NCBI RefSeq assembly: GCF_003353015.1
Contig: NZ_QREM01000007.1
Span: forward strand, 868,044-932,043
Origin: Xanthomonas arboricola
GTDB taxonomy: Bacteria > Pseudomonadota > Gammaproteobacteria > Xanthomonadales > Xanthomonadaceae
Length of the DNA stretch: 64,000 nucleotides
Direction of reading: 5' to 3'
The translations under genes were made by a program, and so were the position numbers. The notes beneath the pieces are model-generated. The model saw only the letters and a list, made by a program, of their open reading frames with translations. It was not told the DNA's origin and did not search any database. This document shows positions 18,808 to 30,542 of the stretch, piece by piece. The first letter of the stretch is position 1. Every line of letters starts with the position of its first letter.

Positions 18808-19307
18808 TGGCGCGGGTCGTCGCTGGCCATGACATCGTCGGTCTGCCTGGCGCGGAACTGCGCCAGCGCCTGACCGATCTGCGCCTGCTCCGGCGCCAGC
18901 ATCGCAGCGGCGAACAAGGCCGCATTGGCCGCGCCGGCGTTGCCGATCGCAAACGTCGCCACCGGAATTCCGGCCGGCATCTGCACGATCGACAGCAGCG
19001 AATCCATGCCGTTGAGCGCCTTGGACTGCACCGGCACACCGAGCACCGGTACCGCCGTCTTGGCCGCCAGCATGCCCGGCAGATGCGCCGCGCCACCGGC
19101 GCCGGCAATGATCGCGCGCAGGCCGCGTTCACCCGCCTGCTCTGCGTAGCTGAACAACACATCCGGCGTGCGGTGCGCCGAGACCACCTTGACTTCGTAC
19201 GGCACGCCCAGCGCGTCGAGCTTCTGAGCCGCATGTTGCATGGTTTCCCAGTCGGAACGGGAACCCATCACGATGCCGACCAGCGGCGCGGAGTGGTTGG
19301 AGGTCAT
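18804..19307 (-). CDS. purE: N5-carboxyaminoimidazole ribonucleotide mutase
   Basis: 167-aa class I PurE, which moves the carboxyl of N5-CAIR to give CAIR, the step after PurK. Signature [13 protein letters not shown] near residue 12, VVSAHRTPD near 42, and [17 protein letters not shown] near 70. The C-terminal tail after GQALAQFRA extends slightly beyond the usual enzyme. First gene of purE-purK; no other purine gene is adjacent. Confidence 0.97.
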   Translation of the reverse strand: MTSNHSAPLVGIVMGSRSDWETMQHAAQKLDALGVPYEVKVVSAHRTPDVLFSYAEQAGERGLRAIIAGAGGAAHLPGMLAAKTAVPVLGVPVQSKALNGMDSLLSIVQMPAGIPVATFAIGNAGAANAALFAAAMLAPEQAQIGQALAQFRARQTDDVMASDDPRQ

Positions 19308-19365
19308 GGCCCTGCCCTGCGGTAAAGACGTATTCTAGCCAATCTCCACGCAAGACAAGACTTCG

Positions 19366-19635
19366 ATGGATCGCAAACTGCTCGACCTGCTGTGCTCGCC
19401 CGACACCCGCCAGCCGCTCTCGCTGCTCGACGGCAAGGGCCTGGAGGCACTCAATACCGCCATCGCCGGCGGAACCCTGCAGCGTGCAGACGGCACGGCG
19501 CAGACACAGCCGCTGCGCGAGGCGCTGATCACGCGCGACCGCAAGCAGGTCTTCCGCGTCGACGACGGCATTCCGGTGCTGCTGGCCGAAGAAGCGATCG
19601 GCACGGCGCAGATCGCCGACTTCCCCGAGAAGTGA
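19366..19635 (+). CDS. Trm112/YcaR-like (UPF0434) small protein
   Basis: 89-aa Trm112-family protein. It starts DRKLLDLLCSPDTRQPL and ends in the family pattern FRVDDGIPVLLAEEA. Typical relatives have a CPxC...C zinc site; here only Cys10 is present, so zinc binding by that site is unlikely. The central region is longer than in YcaR (about 60 aa). The stop overlaps the nadC start (GTGA). The function of bacterial relatives is uncertain; the eukaryotic member is a methyltransferase activator. Confidence 0.85.
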   Translation: MDRKLLDLLCSPDTRQPLSLLDGKGLEALNTAIAGGTLQRADGTAQTQPLREALITRDRKQVFRVDDGIPVLLAEEAIGTAQIADFPEK

Positions 19636-20516
19636 CGTCTTCCGTGGGTACGACCGTGCCGGAGGCGCCGCCGGCCGCGCTGGTGGATGCCGATGTGGCG
19701 CGCGCGCTGGCCGAGGACATCGGCAGCGGCGATGTGACTGCGGCGCTGTTGCCCGATCAGGCCGACAGCGCGTACCTGCTGTGCAAGCAGGATGCGGTGA
19801 TCGCCGGGCGGCCCTGGTTCGACGCCACGCACCGCGCGCTCGATCCGCAGGTGCGCATCGACTGGCAGGTGCACGAGGGCCAGCACGTTGCTGCCGGCAC
19901 GGTGCTGGCGCTGCTGCAGGGCCGTAGCCGCAGTCTGGTCAGTGCCGAGCGCACCTCGCTCAACTTCCTGCAGACGCTGTCGGCTGCCGCGACCACCACC
20001 GCTGCCTACGTCGCTGCCGTGGCCGGCACCGGCACGCGCATCCTGGATACGCGCAAGACGCTGCCGGGCCTGCGCGCCGCGCAGAAATACGCGGTGCGCT
20101 GCGGCGGCGGCGACAACCACCGCATCGGCCTGTTCGACACGGTGATGCTCAAGGAAAACCATCTCCGCGCCGCCGGCTCGCTGAGCGCCGCCGTGCATGC
20201 CGCACGTGCGCAGCAACCGCAGCTGCCGCTGGTGGTGGAGGTGGAAACGCTGGAGCAGCTGCGCGAGGCCTTGCAGGTCGGGTGTACACGCATCCTGATC
20301 GACGATTTCGACCCGGCACTGCGTCGCGAAGCGGTGCGCATCGTTGCCGCCCTGCCGCGCGAACAACGCATTCCGCTGGAAGTCTCCGGCAGCGTGGATC
20401 TGGCCGGCATCGCCGCCATTGCGGCCGATGGTGTGGATTGCATCTCCATCGGCGGGCTCACCAAGCATGTGCATGCCGTCGATCTGTCGCTCAAGCTCGG
20501 CCCGCCGCCGCACTGA
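19632..20516 (+). CDS. nadC: Nicotinate-nucleotide pyrophosphorylase (carboxylating)
   Basis: 294-aa quinolinate phosphoribosyltransferase, making nicotinate mononucleotide in de novo NAD synthesis. Signature segments: ALAEDIGSGDVTAALLP near residue 25, ERTSLNFLQTLSAAAT near 110, RILDTRKTLPGLR near 135, and VMLKENHL near 170. EVETLEQLREAL and the C-terminal VSGSVDLAGIAAIAADGVDCISIGGLT barrel end follow. The GTG at 19632 is chosen because it overlaps the upstream stop and gives the normal length; the longer in-frame ORF runs through the Trm112-like gene. Confidence 0.95.
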   Translation: MTSSVGTTVPEAPPAALVDADVARALAEDIGSGDVTAALLPDQADSAYLLCKQDAVIAGRPWFDATHRALDPQVRIDWQVHEGQHVAAGTVLALLQGRSRSLVSAERTSLNFLQTLSAAATTTAAYVAAVAGTGTRILDTRKTLPGLRAAQKYAVRCGGGDNHRIGLFDTVMLKENHLRAAGSLSAAVHAARAQQPQLPLVVEVETLEQLREALQVGCTRILIDDFDPALRREAVRIVAALPREQRIPLEVSGSVDLAGIAAIAADGVDCISIGGLTKHVHAVDLSLKLGPPPH

Positions 20517-20578
20517 TTTCACGCGTGCCCGCAGCCGGCTCTGTCAGCCTGCTGCGATCGTTCTATGCAGGATCTGCG

Positions 20579-21625
20579 ATGACTGTAAAACCTTGGCCGT
20601 GGCTGTGCCTGGTGTTGGCCGCGTGGGGCGGCACCGCCGCCGCCGCAGAAGTCTGCGACATGCCGCCACGCTTCGGCACCAGCCCCGCGGCAATCGCGAT
20701 CGTGCGCGGTGCCTGCAACGAGCATCGTCTGTGGCAGCACCCGTTTATCGATGCCAAGGGTCGCCTGGCCAACCTGGGCGTCACCGAAGCCGAATCGGGC
20801 TATCTCGCCGACCATGGCGTAATCGCCTGGCAACGCGTGGCAGGCTACTGGCGCGACAGCGGCACGCTCGCATCGATGGGCGGCCGCCCGGGCGCGTCGA
20901 GTTGCGCGGCACTGGATGGCACGCGCTATACCGCCAGCGATTGCCGTGCGTTCCTGGTCGACAACCCGTGGTCGGCGGCCTTCATCTCCTGGGTGATGAC
21001 ACAAGCCGGCCTGAGCGGTTTCCAGCGCTCTGCACGCCATCTGGATTACATCCGCAACGCCTACAACGATGGCGCCAGCGGGCCTTACCAGTTCACCGAC
21101 CCGGCAGCGGAGAAGCCCGCTCCCGGCGATCTGCTGTGCCTGTTGCGCGGGCGCAGTGTCGCGCTTGGCTACGCCGGCCTCAGGGCCGGACTTGGCGGCA
21201 GCGCGCCGATGCCGTGGCAATCGCATTGCGATGTGGTGGTGGCCGCCAATGTCGGTGGCGATCGCACCCTGTACCTGATCGGCGGCAATGTGTTCAACAC
21301 GGTGATGATGCGCAAGATGCCGCTGGACCGCGCCGGTCGCGTGGTACTGCCGACACCGCAGTCCGACGGCAGCCAGGACCAGAGCGAGGACGGCCTGGGC
21401 ATCGCCAGCGAGTGCACGCCGGCACACGAGGAACTGTGCGATTTCAATCGTCGCGACTGGGCGGCCTTGTTGAAGCTGCGCCCGGATGCGGCGATGACCG
21501 CGCCCCCGCCGGTCGAGCCATTGCCTTCGCCAACCACCTTGCCCGCAACGATGCCGCCGGGTTTTCCACGCGTCGTGCCACCGCGTCCGGAAACACAGCC
21601 CGCGCCGACACAGCAGCCCGGGTAA
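20579..21625 (+). CDS. Secreted DUF2272-type protein
   Basis: 348-aa exported protein. The signal peptide (MTVKPWPWLCLVLAAWGGTAAAA) is followed by a domain with SGYLADHGVIAWQRVAGYWRDSG and NPWSAAFISWVMTQAGL, which I recognise as the DUF2272 pattern. Late in the protein are MPWQSHCDVVVAANVGG and LYLIGGNVFNTV. Eight or more Cys residues suggest disulfides. The C-terminal 50 residues are Pro/Thr-rich and probably disordered or wall-spanning. An NlpC/P60-like fold with a Cys-His pair is conceivable but unproven; function unknown. Confidence 0.75.
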   Translation: MTVKPWPWLCLVLAAWGGTAAAAEVCDMPPRFGTSPAAIAIVRGACNEHRLWQHPFIDAKGRLANLGVTEAESGYLADHGVIAWQRVAGYWRDSGTLASMGGRPGASSCAALDGTRYTASDCRAFLVDNPWSAAFISWVMTQAGLSGFQRSARHLDYIRNAYNDGASGPYQFTDPAAEKPAPGDLLCLLRGRSVALGYAGLRAGLGGSAPMPWQSHCDVVVAANVGGDRTLYLIGGNVFNTVMMRKMPLDRAGRVVLPTPQSDGSQDQSEDGLGIASECTPAHEELCDFNRRDWAALLKLRPDAAMTAPPPVEPLPSPTTLPATMPPGFPRVVPPRPETQPAPTQQPG

Positions 21626-21640
21626 GCAAGGCTCGAAGCC

Positions 21641-21895
21641 GCTCTCGCGTCGGGAGAGGGGTGAGGGTACGGAAGCGGAGCCCTGGCCAAGGTTCGACCA
21701 CACTAGGCTTCGCCCGTCCCCTCATCTGCCCCTGTGGGGCACCTTCTCCCGCAGGAGAAGGAATCAAGCCCCTCTCCCATCGGGACAGGGTTGGGTGAGG
21801 GTACGAAAGCGGAGCCCTGGCGAAGGTTCAACCACACGAGGCTTCGCTCGCACCCTCATCCGCCCCTGCGGGGCACCTTCTCCCGCAGGAGATGG
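21641..21895. repeat. Tandem pair of about 120-bp palindromic intergenic repeats
   Basis: Two near-identical copies (about 21641-21761 and 21770-21895) share GGTGAGGGTACG, AAGCGGAGCCCTGG, GGTTC-ACCACAC-AGGCTTCG, CACCTTCTCCCGCAGGAGA and other blocks. Each copy has inverted ends (GGGAGAGGGGTGAGGGTA against CACCCTCAT...TTCTCCC) and internal small hairpins such as GCCCCTGCGGGGC. They fill the 352-bp gap between the DUF2272 gene and the pnp terminator. They look like dispersed REP/MITE-type elements of xanthomonads; no transposase is present. Confidence 0.75.
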
Positions 21896-21925
21896 ATCAC
21901 GTCACCCGCCCTCGCCGAACAGCCA

Positions 21926-21955
21926 ACAAAAAAGCGGGCCGAAGCCCGCTTTTTC
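21926..21955 (-). terminator. Rho-independent terminator of the pnp operon
   Basis: Stem AGCGGGC / GCCCGCT with a CGAA loop (21933-21950), flanked by an A-run at 21927-21933 that becomes a T-run on the minus strand. It lies 22 nt after the pnp stop, ending the rimP-to-pnp transcription unit. Confidence 0.85.
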
Positions 21956-21977
21956 GTGACGCATCAAACAGTGGCGA

Positions 21978-24092
<2,115 letters not shown>

Positions 24093-24223
24093 GGAGGTTT
24101 TTTCCCTTAGGTGTTGCTGTCTTCGTTGGACCGTCGTCGACCCATGCCGAGAACGGGCGGCCGGGAGGCTCCGGCCCATGAACTGCATGCTGCAGATAAC
24201 GTAATGCGAATGACCAAAACAAA

Positions 24224-24249
24224 GCCGCGGCGCATCGCTGCGCCGCGGC
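24224..24249 (-). terminator. Strong hairpin between rpsO and pnp
   Basis: Perfect 11-bp stem (GCCGCGGCGCA / TGCGCCGCGGC, loop TCGC) 13 nt after the rpsO stop, followed on the minus strand by TTTGTTTTGG. It reads as a terminator with some read-through to pnp. In E. coli the same intergenic space carries a terminator and RNase III processing hairpins (established for that species only). Confidence 0.7.
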
Positions 24250-24261
24250 GGTGTGACTCGA

Positions 24262-24522
24262 TTAGCGGCGCAGGCCGAGCTTCTCGATCAAGGACTTGTA
24301 ACGCTCGTTGTCCTTCTTCTTCAGGTAGTCGAGCAGGCTGCGGCGGCGGTTGACCATCTGCAGCAGGCCACGACGGCTGTGGTGATCCTTCTTGTGGGTC
24401 TTGAAGTGGCCGGTCAGCAGCTCGATGCGCGCGGTCAGCAGGGCGACCTGCACTTCCGGCGAACCGGTGTCCTGGGCGCTGCGCTTGTTGTCTTCAATAA
24501 CTTTCTGGGTGTCGACGGACAT
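24262..24522 (-). CDS. rpsO: 30S ribosomal protein S15
   Basis: 86-aa primary 16S rRNA-binding protein of the small subunit. Core motifs: [16 protein letters not shown] (about 18-33) and [23 protein letters not shown] (about 39-61), ending [11 protein letters not shown]. The ATG at 24522 is used; an in-frame ATG 16 codons upstream lacks a plausible site and is not part of S15. Lies between truB and pnp as in most gammaproteobacteria. Confidence 0.97.
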   Translation of the reverse strand: MSVDTQKVIEDNKRSAQDTGSPEVQVALLTARIELLTGHFKTHKKDHHSRRGLLQMVNRRRSLLDYLKKKDNERYKSLIEKLGLRR

Positions 24523-24678
24523 GATGTTTACTCGATAGATGCGTGGTCGACAGGAACGTGCATGACGCACCGCCGGACTCGCCGTTTGCTTGGGATGTGC
24601 GCGCTTGGCGCTGAGGTGCCCCGATCAGGGCCGCAAAATTGTAACGTCGTGCGGGCCGGGGAACAAGTTGACTAAACC

Positions 24679-25629
24679 TTAACAAGCCACTGCGTCGTTC
24701 AGTCCGTTGAACAATCGCTGCGGTGACAAACGCCCCTCGGCGTCCACCAGGCCTAGCCCGGAGGGGATTCCGTCGGGTCCGAACACCGCCACCTGGCCGG
24801 TCGGAAACGCCGCATCGCGCAGGCGCTGGCCCATGCGAAAACGTGCCGCGTGCGGCGCATCGAGCACGATCCGCGCAAAATCGGCCAGTCCGGCCTCGAT
24901 CGGCAGCAACAGCTCCTGTGCATCGGTACCCGTATCCAGGGCAGCCGACAGCGCCTCCAGCGTGATCATCTGCGGCGCGCGAAATGGCTCGACCCAGAGC
25001 CGGCGCAGCGAGGCGATATGCGCACCGCAGCCGAGCACCTCGCCCAGATCGCGCGCCAGGCTGCGGATGTAGGTGCCCGAGCCGCAGGTCACGCGCAGTT
25101 GCAGCCGCGGCGCGGCGTAGCCGATCACCTCGATCGCCTGTACCTCGACCTCGCGTACCGGCGCCTCGATCGCCTCGCCACGGCGCGCCTTGGCGTACAG
25201 CGGCTCGCCGCCCTGCTTGAGCGCGGAATAGATCGGCGCCTGCTGGCGGATGCGCCCGATGAAGGGTGCCAGCGCTGCACGCAGCGCGTCTTCGCCCAGT
25301 GCGGGCACGGCACGCTCGCGCAGGACCTGACCATCGGCATCGTCGGTATCGGTGGTGACACCCAGCACCACCTCGGCGTCGTAGGCCTTGGCCGAACCGA
25401 GCAGCAGGCCGGCAATCTTGGTCGCCTCGCCCAGACACAGCGGCAGCAGGCCGGTGGCCAGCGGGTCCAGGCTGCCGGTGTGGCCGCCCTTTTCGGCCCG
25501 CAGCAAGCGGCGTGCGGACTGCAATGCCGTGTTGGAGCTGACTCCAGCCGGCTTGTCGAGCAACAGGATGCCGTGCAACGGGCGATAGACGATGCGGGGT
25601 TTCAAGAGATCAGTGCTCGAATCGGGCAC
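24679..25629 (-). CDS. truB: tRNA pseudouridine(55) synthase
   Basis: 316-aa enzyme making pseudouridine 55 in the tRNA T-loop. N-terminal catalytic domain with [15 protein letters not shown] near residue 20 and the active-site segment [18 protein letters not shown] near 48-65 containing the catalytic Asp. [16 protein letters not shown] near 134 and [16 protein letters not shown] near 180 follow, with a C-terminal PUA-like tail. The GTG start is taken. It sits 56 nt downstream of rbfA. Confidence 0.96.
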   Translation of the reverse strand: MPDSSTDLLKPRIVYRPLHGILLLDKPAGVSSNTALQSARRLLRAEKGGHTGSLDPLATGLLPLCLGEATKIAGLLLGSAKAYDAEVVLGVTTDTDDADGQVLRERAVPALGEDALRAALAPFIGRIRQQAPIYSALKQGGEPLYAKARRGEAIEAPVREVEVQAIEVIGYAAPRLQLRVTCGSGTYIRSLARDLGEVLGCGAHIASLRRLWVEPFRAPQMITLEALSAALDTGTDAQELLLPIEAGLADFARIVLDAPHAARFRMGQRLRDAAFPTGQVAVFGPDGIPSGLGLVDAEGRLSPQRLFNGLNDAVAC

Positions 25630-25685
25630 CGTGCGCGCCCGTTGAAATCAGGGCCGCTGGTCAACAGGCGGCCGGTCGGCAGCGC

Positions 25686-26078
25686 TCAGCGCTGCTCGGC
25701 GTCCTCGTCGCTGGACGCGGCCTCGGGGCCGACATCGTCCAGGTCACGCAGCAGGTTGTCGATGCGCTCGCCGCGATCGACCGAATCGTCGTAATGGAAA
25801 TGCAGCTCGGGCACATGCCGAAGCTTCATCGCGCGTGCCAGCTGCGTGCGCAGCTGACCGGCGATTTCCTTGAGCCCCTTGACCGCTTCGGCCGAGCGCT
25901 CCTGCTGCAGCGCGGTGACGAACACCTTGGCATGCGCCAGGTCGCGGCTGATTTCGACGTCGGACACACTGACCGACGGCAGGCCGTGGTCGCGCACGGC
26001 CGCGTGCACGATGGTGCCGAGGTCGCGGCGCACCTGTGCCGACACGCGGTCGGTGCGATGGAATGATTTGGTTGGCAT
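25686..26078 (-). CDS. rbfA: 30S ribosome-binding factor A
   Basis: 130-aa KH-like assembly factor for late 16S rRNA maturation and cold adaptation. Family pattern: SFHRTDRVSAQVRRDLGTIV at the N terminus, VSVSDVEISRDLAHAKVFV mid-protein, and LARAMKLRHVPELHFHYDDSVDRGERI toward the end, with an acidic tail. The ATG at 26078 gives the normal start; the upstream ORF extension is in the untranslated gap after infB. Confidence 0.96.
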   Translation of the reverse strand: MPTKSFHRTDRVSAQVRRDLGTIVHAAVRDHGLPSVSVSDVEISRDLAHAKVFVTALQQERSAEAVKGLKEIAGQLRTQLARAMKLRHVPELHFHYDDSVDRGERIDNLLRDLDDVGPEAASSDEDAEQR

Positions 26079-26196
26079 GGTCGTGGACCTGGTTGATTCG
26101 GAGGGCCAGTTGGCACCGAAGCCAAAAACGGACGCGGGCGGCCATGCCGCCCTCGCCTTGCAAAACTTGCGTGACGCCATGCGCCAGCGCGGTAAA

Positions 26197-26216
26197 TCGG
26201 GGCCCGCAGGCCCCGA
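26197..26216 (-). terminator. Hairpin directly after infB
   Basis: Stem TCGGGGCC / GGCCCCGA with loop CGCA, 6 nt after the infB stop, with only a weak TTTA tail on the minus strand. It may be a leaky terminator or an mRNA-stabilising hairpin between infB and rbfA (144-nt gap). Confidence 0.45.
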
Positions 26217-26222
26217 GTTCCG

Positions 26223-28931
26223 TTACAGCGTGCGGGCAACCTCGATACGCTCGAAGCACTCGATCTGATCGCCGGCCTTGACGTCGTTGTAGGCCTTCAC
26301 GCCGATACCGCACTCGGTACCGTTGCGCACTTCCTCGACGTTTTCCTTGAAGCGGCGCAACGATTCCAGCTCGCCCTCGAACACCACGACGCTGTCGCGG
26401 AGCACGCGGATCGGCTTGCTGCGCTTCACCACGCCTTCGATGATCATGCAGCCTGCAACCGCACCGAACTTGGAGCTGCGGAACACGTCGCGGACCTGCG
26501 CGATACCGATGATCTCTTCGCGGATTTCAACGCCGAGCAGACCGGACGCCACCTGCTTCACCTGGTCGATCACGTCATAGATGATCGAGAAATAACGCAG
26601 ATCGATACCGTTGGATTCGACGATCTTGCGGGCCGAGGCATCGGCACGCACGTTGAAGCCGATGATCGTGGCCTTGGAAGCGGCCGCCGAATTCGCATCC
26701 GATTCGGTGATGCCGCCCACGCCGGAGTGGATCACGTTGATGCGGATGTCATCGTTGGACAACGCCACCAGCGACTGCTTGAGCGCTTCCACCGAACCCT
26801 GCACGTCGGCCTTGATCACCAGGTTCAGCACCTGCTGGCCTTCGCCCTTGCCCATCTGGGCCAGGATGTCTTCCATGCGGTTGCTGGCCGAGGCGACCAG
26901 GCGCGACTCGCGGCGCTTGGTTTCGCGCTGCTGCGCCACGTCCTTGGCCAGACGCTCGTCGTCGACGACCACGAAGTCGTCGCCGGCTTCCGGCACGCCG
27001 GACAGGCCGAGCACCTGCACCGGAATCGATGGACCCGCCGAGGCCGGCTGGTGGCCGGTCTCGTCGAACAGCGCACGCACGCGGCCGTACTGGATGCCGC
27101 ACACCAGGTAATCGCCACGCTTCAGCGCGCCCTGCTGCACCAGCACCGTTGCGACCGGGCCACGGCCCTTGTCCAGCGACGATTCGATGACGGTACCGCT
27201 GGCGCGGCCTTCGGCCACTGCCTTGAGTTCCAGCACTTCGGCCTGCAGCGAAATCGCATCCAGCAGCGTGTCCACACCGGTACCGAGCTTGGCCGACACC
27301 TCGATGAACTGGGTATCGCCACCGAACTCTTCGGCCACCACGTTTTCGGCCAGCAATTCGTTCTTGACCCGCAGCGGATCGGCGCCGGTCTTGTCGATCT
27401 TGTTGACCGCCACGATCAACGGAACGCCCGCCGCCTTGGCATGTGCCACCGCTTCCTTGGTCTGCGGCATCACGCCGTCATCGGCCGCGACCACCAGCAC
27501 CACGATGTCGGTGATCTTGGCGCCACGGGCACGCATCGAGGTAAACGCGGCATGGCCGGGCGTATCCAGGAAGCTGATGACGCCACGGCCGGTTTCGACG
27601 TGGTACGCACCGATGTGCTGGGTGATGCCACCGGCTTCGCCCGAGGCGATCTTGGTGCGACGGATGTAGTCCAGCAGCGAGGTCTTGCCGTGATCAACGT
27701 GACCCATGATGGTCACCACCGGCGGACGCGAAGTGGTCTCGCCCTGCGCATCCTCGGCATGCGCCAGCAGCGCATCCTCGAAGTCGGCATTGTCGGCACG
27801 CACGGCCTTGTGCCCGAGTTCTTCGGTCACCAGCGCGGCGGTGTCGTGGTCGATGCTCTGGGTGATGGTCGCCATGACGCCCATCTTGAACAGCGCCTTG
27901 ACCACGTCGCCGCCCTTGAGCGCGAGCTTCTGCGCCAGGTCGGCCACGGTGATGGTGTCGCCGATCGCCACTTCGCGCACCACCGGTGCGGTCGGACGCT
28001 CGAACCCGTGCGGGCCGCTATTGCCCTGGTTGCCGCCCCGGCCGCTGTCGTTGCCACGCCGCGAGGACGACGAACCCGGACGACCGGTCGGCTTGCCGCG
28101 CACATTGGAACGGCGCGCACGATCGGCCGCGGACAGATGCAGCTGCCCGGCGAAACGCTTGGTCGCATCGTCGTCTTCGACACCAGCCACCATGACGTGC
28201 GAACCGCGCGTCTTGTGCTTGGCGGCGTTGTTGCGGTCGTCCGGACGTGCCGGCGTGGCCGGACGCGAGGCAGGCGAGGCGCCAGCCGGGCGGGCCGGAC
28301 GCGGTGCCGACGACGGCGAAGACGGTGCACGCGCGACAGGCGCCGACGGCGTCGGCGCAGCAGCAACCGGGGCCGGCGCACTGGCAGCCGCAGCGGCTTC
28401 CTCGGCAGCCTTGCGCTCCGCTTCTGCACGGTCCTTGGCGGCCTGCTCTTCTTCACGCTTGCGCTGAATTGCTTCATCGCGCAGACGATCGCTTTCGGCC
28501 AGCGCCTGCTGCTCGTCGAGATTGCGCTGACGCGACGCGGCGAGCTTGGCCAGGATGTCGGCGCGCTCCTCGTCCGGCGTCATCGGCGCGGGACGGCCGC
28601 CGCCTTCGTTTTCGGACTTCACGTAGGTGCGCTTCTGCCGCACTTCCACGTTGACCGTGGTCTTGGTGCGGCCGGCGCTGACCGTGACTTCCTGCAGCTT
28701 GCGCCGGTTGAGCGTGATCTTCTTGGCTGCTTCGCTTGCCGCTTCGGCGGGCGTGTCGGCCTTGCCATGCGTACGACGCAGGAAGCCAAGCAGTTTCATC
28801 TTCTCGGTGCTGGTCACGACCTGGTCGGGACCGCTGAACTTCATTCCGGCCTCGGCCAGTTGAACCAGCAGTTTATCGACCGGCGTATTGACCAGTTCGG
28901 CAAGCTTGCGGATGGTGGTTTGCTGCGACAT
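26223..28931 (-). CDS. infB: Translation initiation factor IF-2
   Basis: 902-aa GTPase that places fMet-tRNA on the 30S subunit and promotes subunit joining. Order: IF2 N-terminal helical domain ([21 protein letters not shown]), a charged coiled coil and an Ala/Pro-rich linker (about 150-320). The G domain has [14 protein letters not shown] near residue 405, DTPGHAAF and NKIDKTGAD, then domains II-IV ending [12 protein letters not shown]. The ATG at 28931 is the normal IF2 start. It follows nusA by 95 nt. The presence of its partner tRNA-fMet at the head of the same gene cluster is the classic arrangement. Confidence 0.97.
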   Translation of the reverse strand: MSQQTTIRKLAELVNTPVDKLLVQLAEAGMKFSGPDQVVTSTEKMKLLGFLRRTHGKADTPAEAASEAAKKITLNRRKLQEVTVSAGRTKTTVNVEVRQKRTYVKSENEGGGRPAPMTPDEERADILAKLAASRQRNLDEQQALAESDRLRDEAIQRKREEEQAAKDRAEAERKAAEEAAAAASAPAPVAAAPTPSAPVARAPSSPSSAPRPARPAGASPASRPATPARPDDRNNAAKHKTRGSHVMVAGVEDDDATKRFAGQLHLSAADRARRSNVRGKPTGRPGSSSSRRGNDSGRGGNQGNSGPHGFERPTAPVVREVAIGDTITVADLAQKLALKGGDVVKALFKMGVMATITQSIDHDTAALVTEELGHKAVRADNADFEDALLAHAEDAQGETTSRPPVVTIMGHVDHGKTSLLDYIRRTKIASGEAGGITQHIGAYHVETGRGVISFLDTPGHAAFTSMRARGAKITDIVVLVVAADDGVMPQTKEAVAHAKAAGVPLIVAVNKIDKTGADPLRVKNELLAENVVAEEFGGDTQFIEVSAKLGTGVDTLLDAISLQAEVLELKAVAEGRASGTVIESSLDKGRGPVATVLVQQGALKRGDYLVCGIQYGRVRALFDETGHQPASAGPSIPVQVLGLSGVPEAGDDFVVVDDERLAKDVAQQRETKRRESRLVASASNRMEDILAQMGKGEGQQVLNLVIKADVQGSVEALKQSLVALSNDDIRINVIHSGVGGITESDANSAAASKATIIGFNVRADASARKIVESNGIDLRYFSIIYDVIDQVKQVASGLLGVEIREEIIGIAQVRDVFRSSKFGAVAGCMIIEGVVKRSKPIRVLRDSVVVFEGELESLRRFKENVEEVRNGTECGIGVKAYNDVKAGDQIECFERIEVARTL

Positions 28932-29026
28932 TCGGATCCTATGATCTGGTTGGCGCCCCCTCGCCCAGAGCAAGGGAAACGCTGATTCTAAGCCCTGATG
29001 GGGTCAGGGCGCGGTTCATTGCCGGC

Positions 29027-30538
29027 TCATTCGCCGCGCTCCAAACGGGCGATCTCCTCGGCGCGGGCCGCCAGGATCAGCGCCGCGGCGCGCTCCTGGG
29101 TCAAACCCTCGATGCCGAAGTCGACGATCTCGTCCGCTGCCAGGTCGGACAAGTCCTCGCTGGTGCGCACGCCGTGCTCGGCCAGAGCAAAGGCCGTTTC
29201 CTCGTCCATCCCCTCCAGCGCCAGCAGGTCCTCGGTGGGCTGAGTTCCTTCCAGGCCTTCTTCTTCTGCCAGTGCGGCGTTGAGCAACGCATCGCGGGCA
29301 CGGGCGCGCAACTCTTCGACGATGTCTTCGTCGAAGCCTTCCACCGCCAGCAACTCGCCGACCGGCACGTAGGCGATTTCCTCGACCGTATTGAAGCCCT
29401 CGGTCACCAGGATCGCTGCGATTTCCTCGTCCACTTCCAGGCGATCCATGAACAACTGGCGCGCGGAGGTCTGTTCGGCCTCGGACTTGGCGGCCACCTG
29501 GTCGGCGGTCATCACGTTGAGCTGCCAACCGGTCAGGCGGCTGGCCAGACGCACGTTCTGGCCGCCCTTGCCGATCGCCTGCGCCAGGCGGTCTTCCGCC
29601 ACGGCCAGATCCATCGAGTGCTTGTCTTCATCGACGATGATCGACTGCACTTCGGCCGGCGCCATCGCATTGATGACGAAGTTGGCCGGGTTCTCGTTCC
29701 ACAGCACGATGTCCACGCGCTCGCCATTGAGCTCGTTGGACACTGCCTGCACGCGCGAACCACGCATGCCGATGCACGCGCCGATCGGATCGGTGCGGGT
29801 GTCGTGCGCGATCACTGCGATCTTGGCGCGGTCGCCCGGATCGCGGGCGCAGGCCTTGATCTCGACCAGGCCCTGGCCCACTTCCGGCACTTCGAGCTTG
29901 AACAGCTCGATCATGAATTCCGGCGCGGCGCGGCTGATGAACAGCTGCGGGCCGCGCGGCTCGGAACGCACTTCGGCCAGATAGCCGCGCACGCGGTCAC
30001 CCGGGCGCAGCACGTCGCGCGGAATGCCCTTGTCCTTGGGAATGAAGGCTTCGGCATTGCCACCCAGATCGACAAAGATATTGCCGCGCTCGGCGCGCTT
30101 GACCACACCGGTGATCAACTCGCCGACGCGGTCCTTCCAGGCATCGACCACCTGCTGACGCTCGGCTTCGCGCACACGCTGCACGATCACCTGCTTGGCA
30201 GCCTGCGCAGCGATGCGGCCGAAGTCCGGGTTTTCGATCTGTTCTTCGATATAGTCGCCCACATCGACGCCATCAGCCTCGTCGACGGCATCCATCAGGC
30301 GCACCTGGCGATCCGGCGATTCCATCACGACATCGTCGGCAACCACTTCCCAACGACGATAGGTTTCGTAGTTACCGTCCTTGTGGTCGATGGTCACGCG
30401 CGTCAGCACGTCCTGGTCGGGATAGCGCTTCTTCGCTGCGGACGCCAGCGCGGCCTCGATCGCATCGAAGATCACTTCGCGCGGCACGCCCTTTTCGTTG
30501 GCCACCGCATCCACTACCAGCAAAAGTTCCTTGCTCAT
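29027..30538 (-). CDS. nusA: Transcription termination/antitermination protein NusA
   Basis: 503-aa RNA-polymerase-bound elongation factor. N-terminal domain (MSKELLLVVDAVANEKGVPR), S1 domain (LITGVVKRAERGNIFVDLGG near residue 140), KH1 (DPIGACIGMRGSRVQAV near 255) and KH2 (RLAQAIGKGGQNVRLASRLTGW near 325) are all present. They are followed by two acidic AR repeats (LLAVEGFDEDIVEELRAR and LLALEGMDEETAFALAEHG). Start 4 nt after rimP stop. It is part of the rimP-nusA-infB operon. Confidence 0.97.
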   Translation of the reverse strand: MSKELLLVVDAVANEKGVPREVIFDAIEAALASAAKKRYPDQDVLTRVTIDHKDGNYETYRRWEVVADDVVMESPDRQVRLMDAVDEADGVDVGDYIEEQIENPDFGRIAAQAAKQVIVQRVREAERQQVVDAWKDRVGELITGVVKRAERGNIFVDLGGNAEAFIPKDKGIPRDVLRPGDRVRGYLAEVRSEPRGPQLFISRAAPEFMIELFKLEVPEVGQGLVEIKACARDPGDRAKIAVIAHDTRTDPIGACIGMRGSRVQAVSNELNGERVDIVLWNENPANFVINAMAPAEVQSIIVDEDKHSMDLAVAEDRLAQAIGKGGQNVRLASRLTGWQLNVMTADQVAAKSEAEQTSARQLFMDRLEVDEEIAAILVTEGFNTVEEIAYVPVGELLAVEGFDEDIVEELRARARDALLNAALAEEEGLEGTQPTEDLLALEGMDEETAFALAEHGVRTSEDLSDLAADEIVDFGIEGLTQERAAALILAARAEEIARLERGE

Positions 30539-30542
30539 TTCG

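Noticed and set aside
24093-24188. N-terminal extension of pnp from the ATG at 24188
   Set aside because: The extension is Arg/Gln-rich, lies in the rpsO-pnp leader and is not found in PNPase; GTG 24092 matches the family start.
26727-28985. 752-aa open frame opposite infB
   Set aside because: Antisense to the G domain and linkers of IF-2; no domain recognised.
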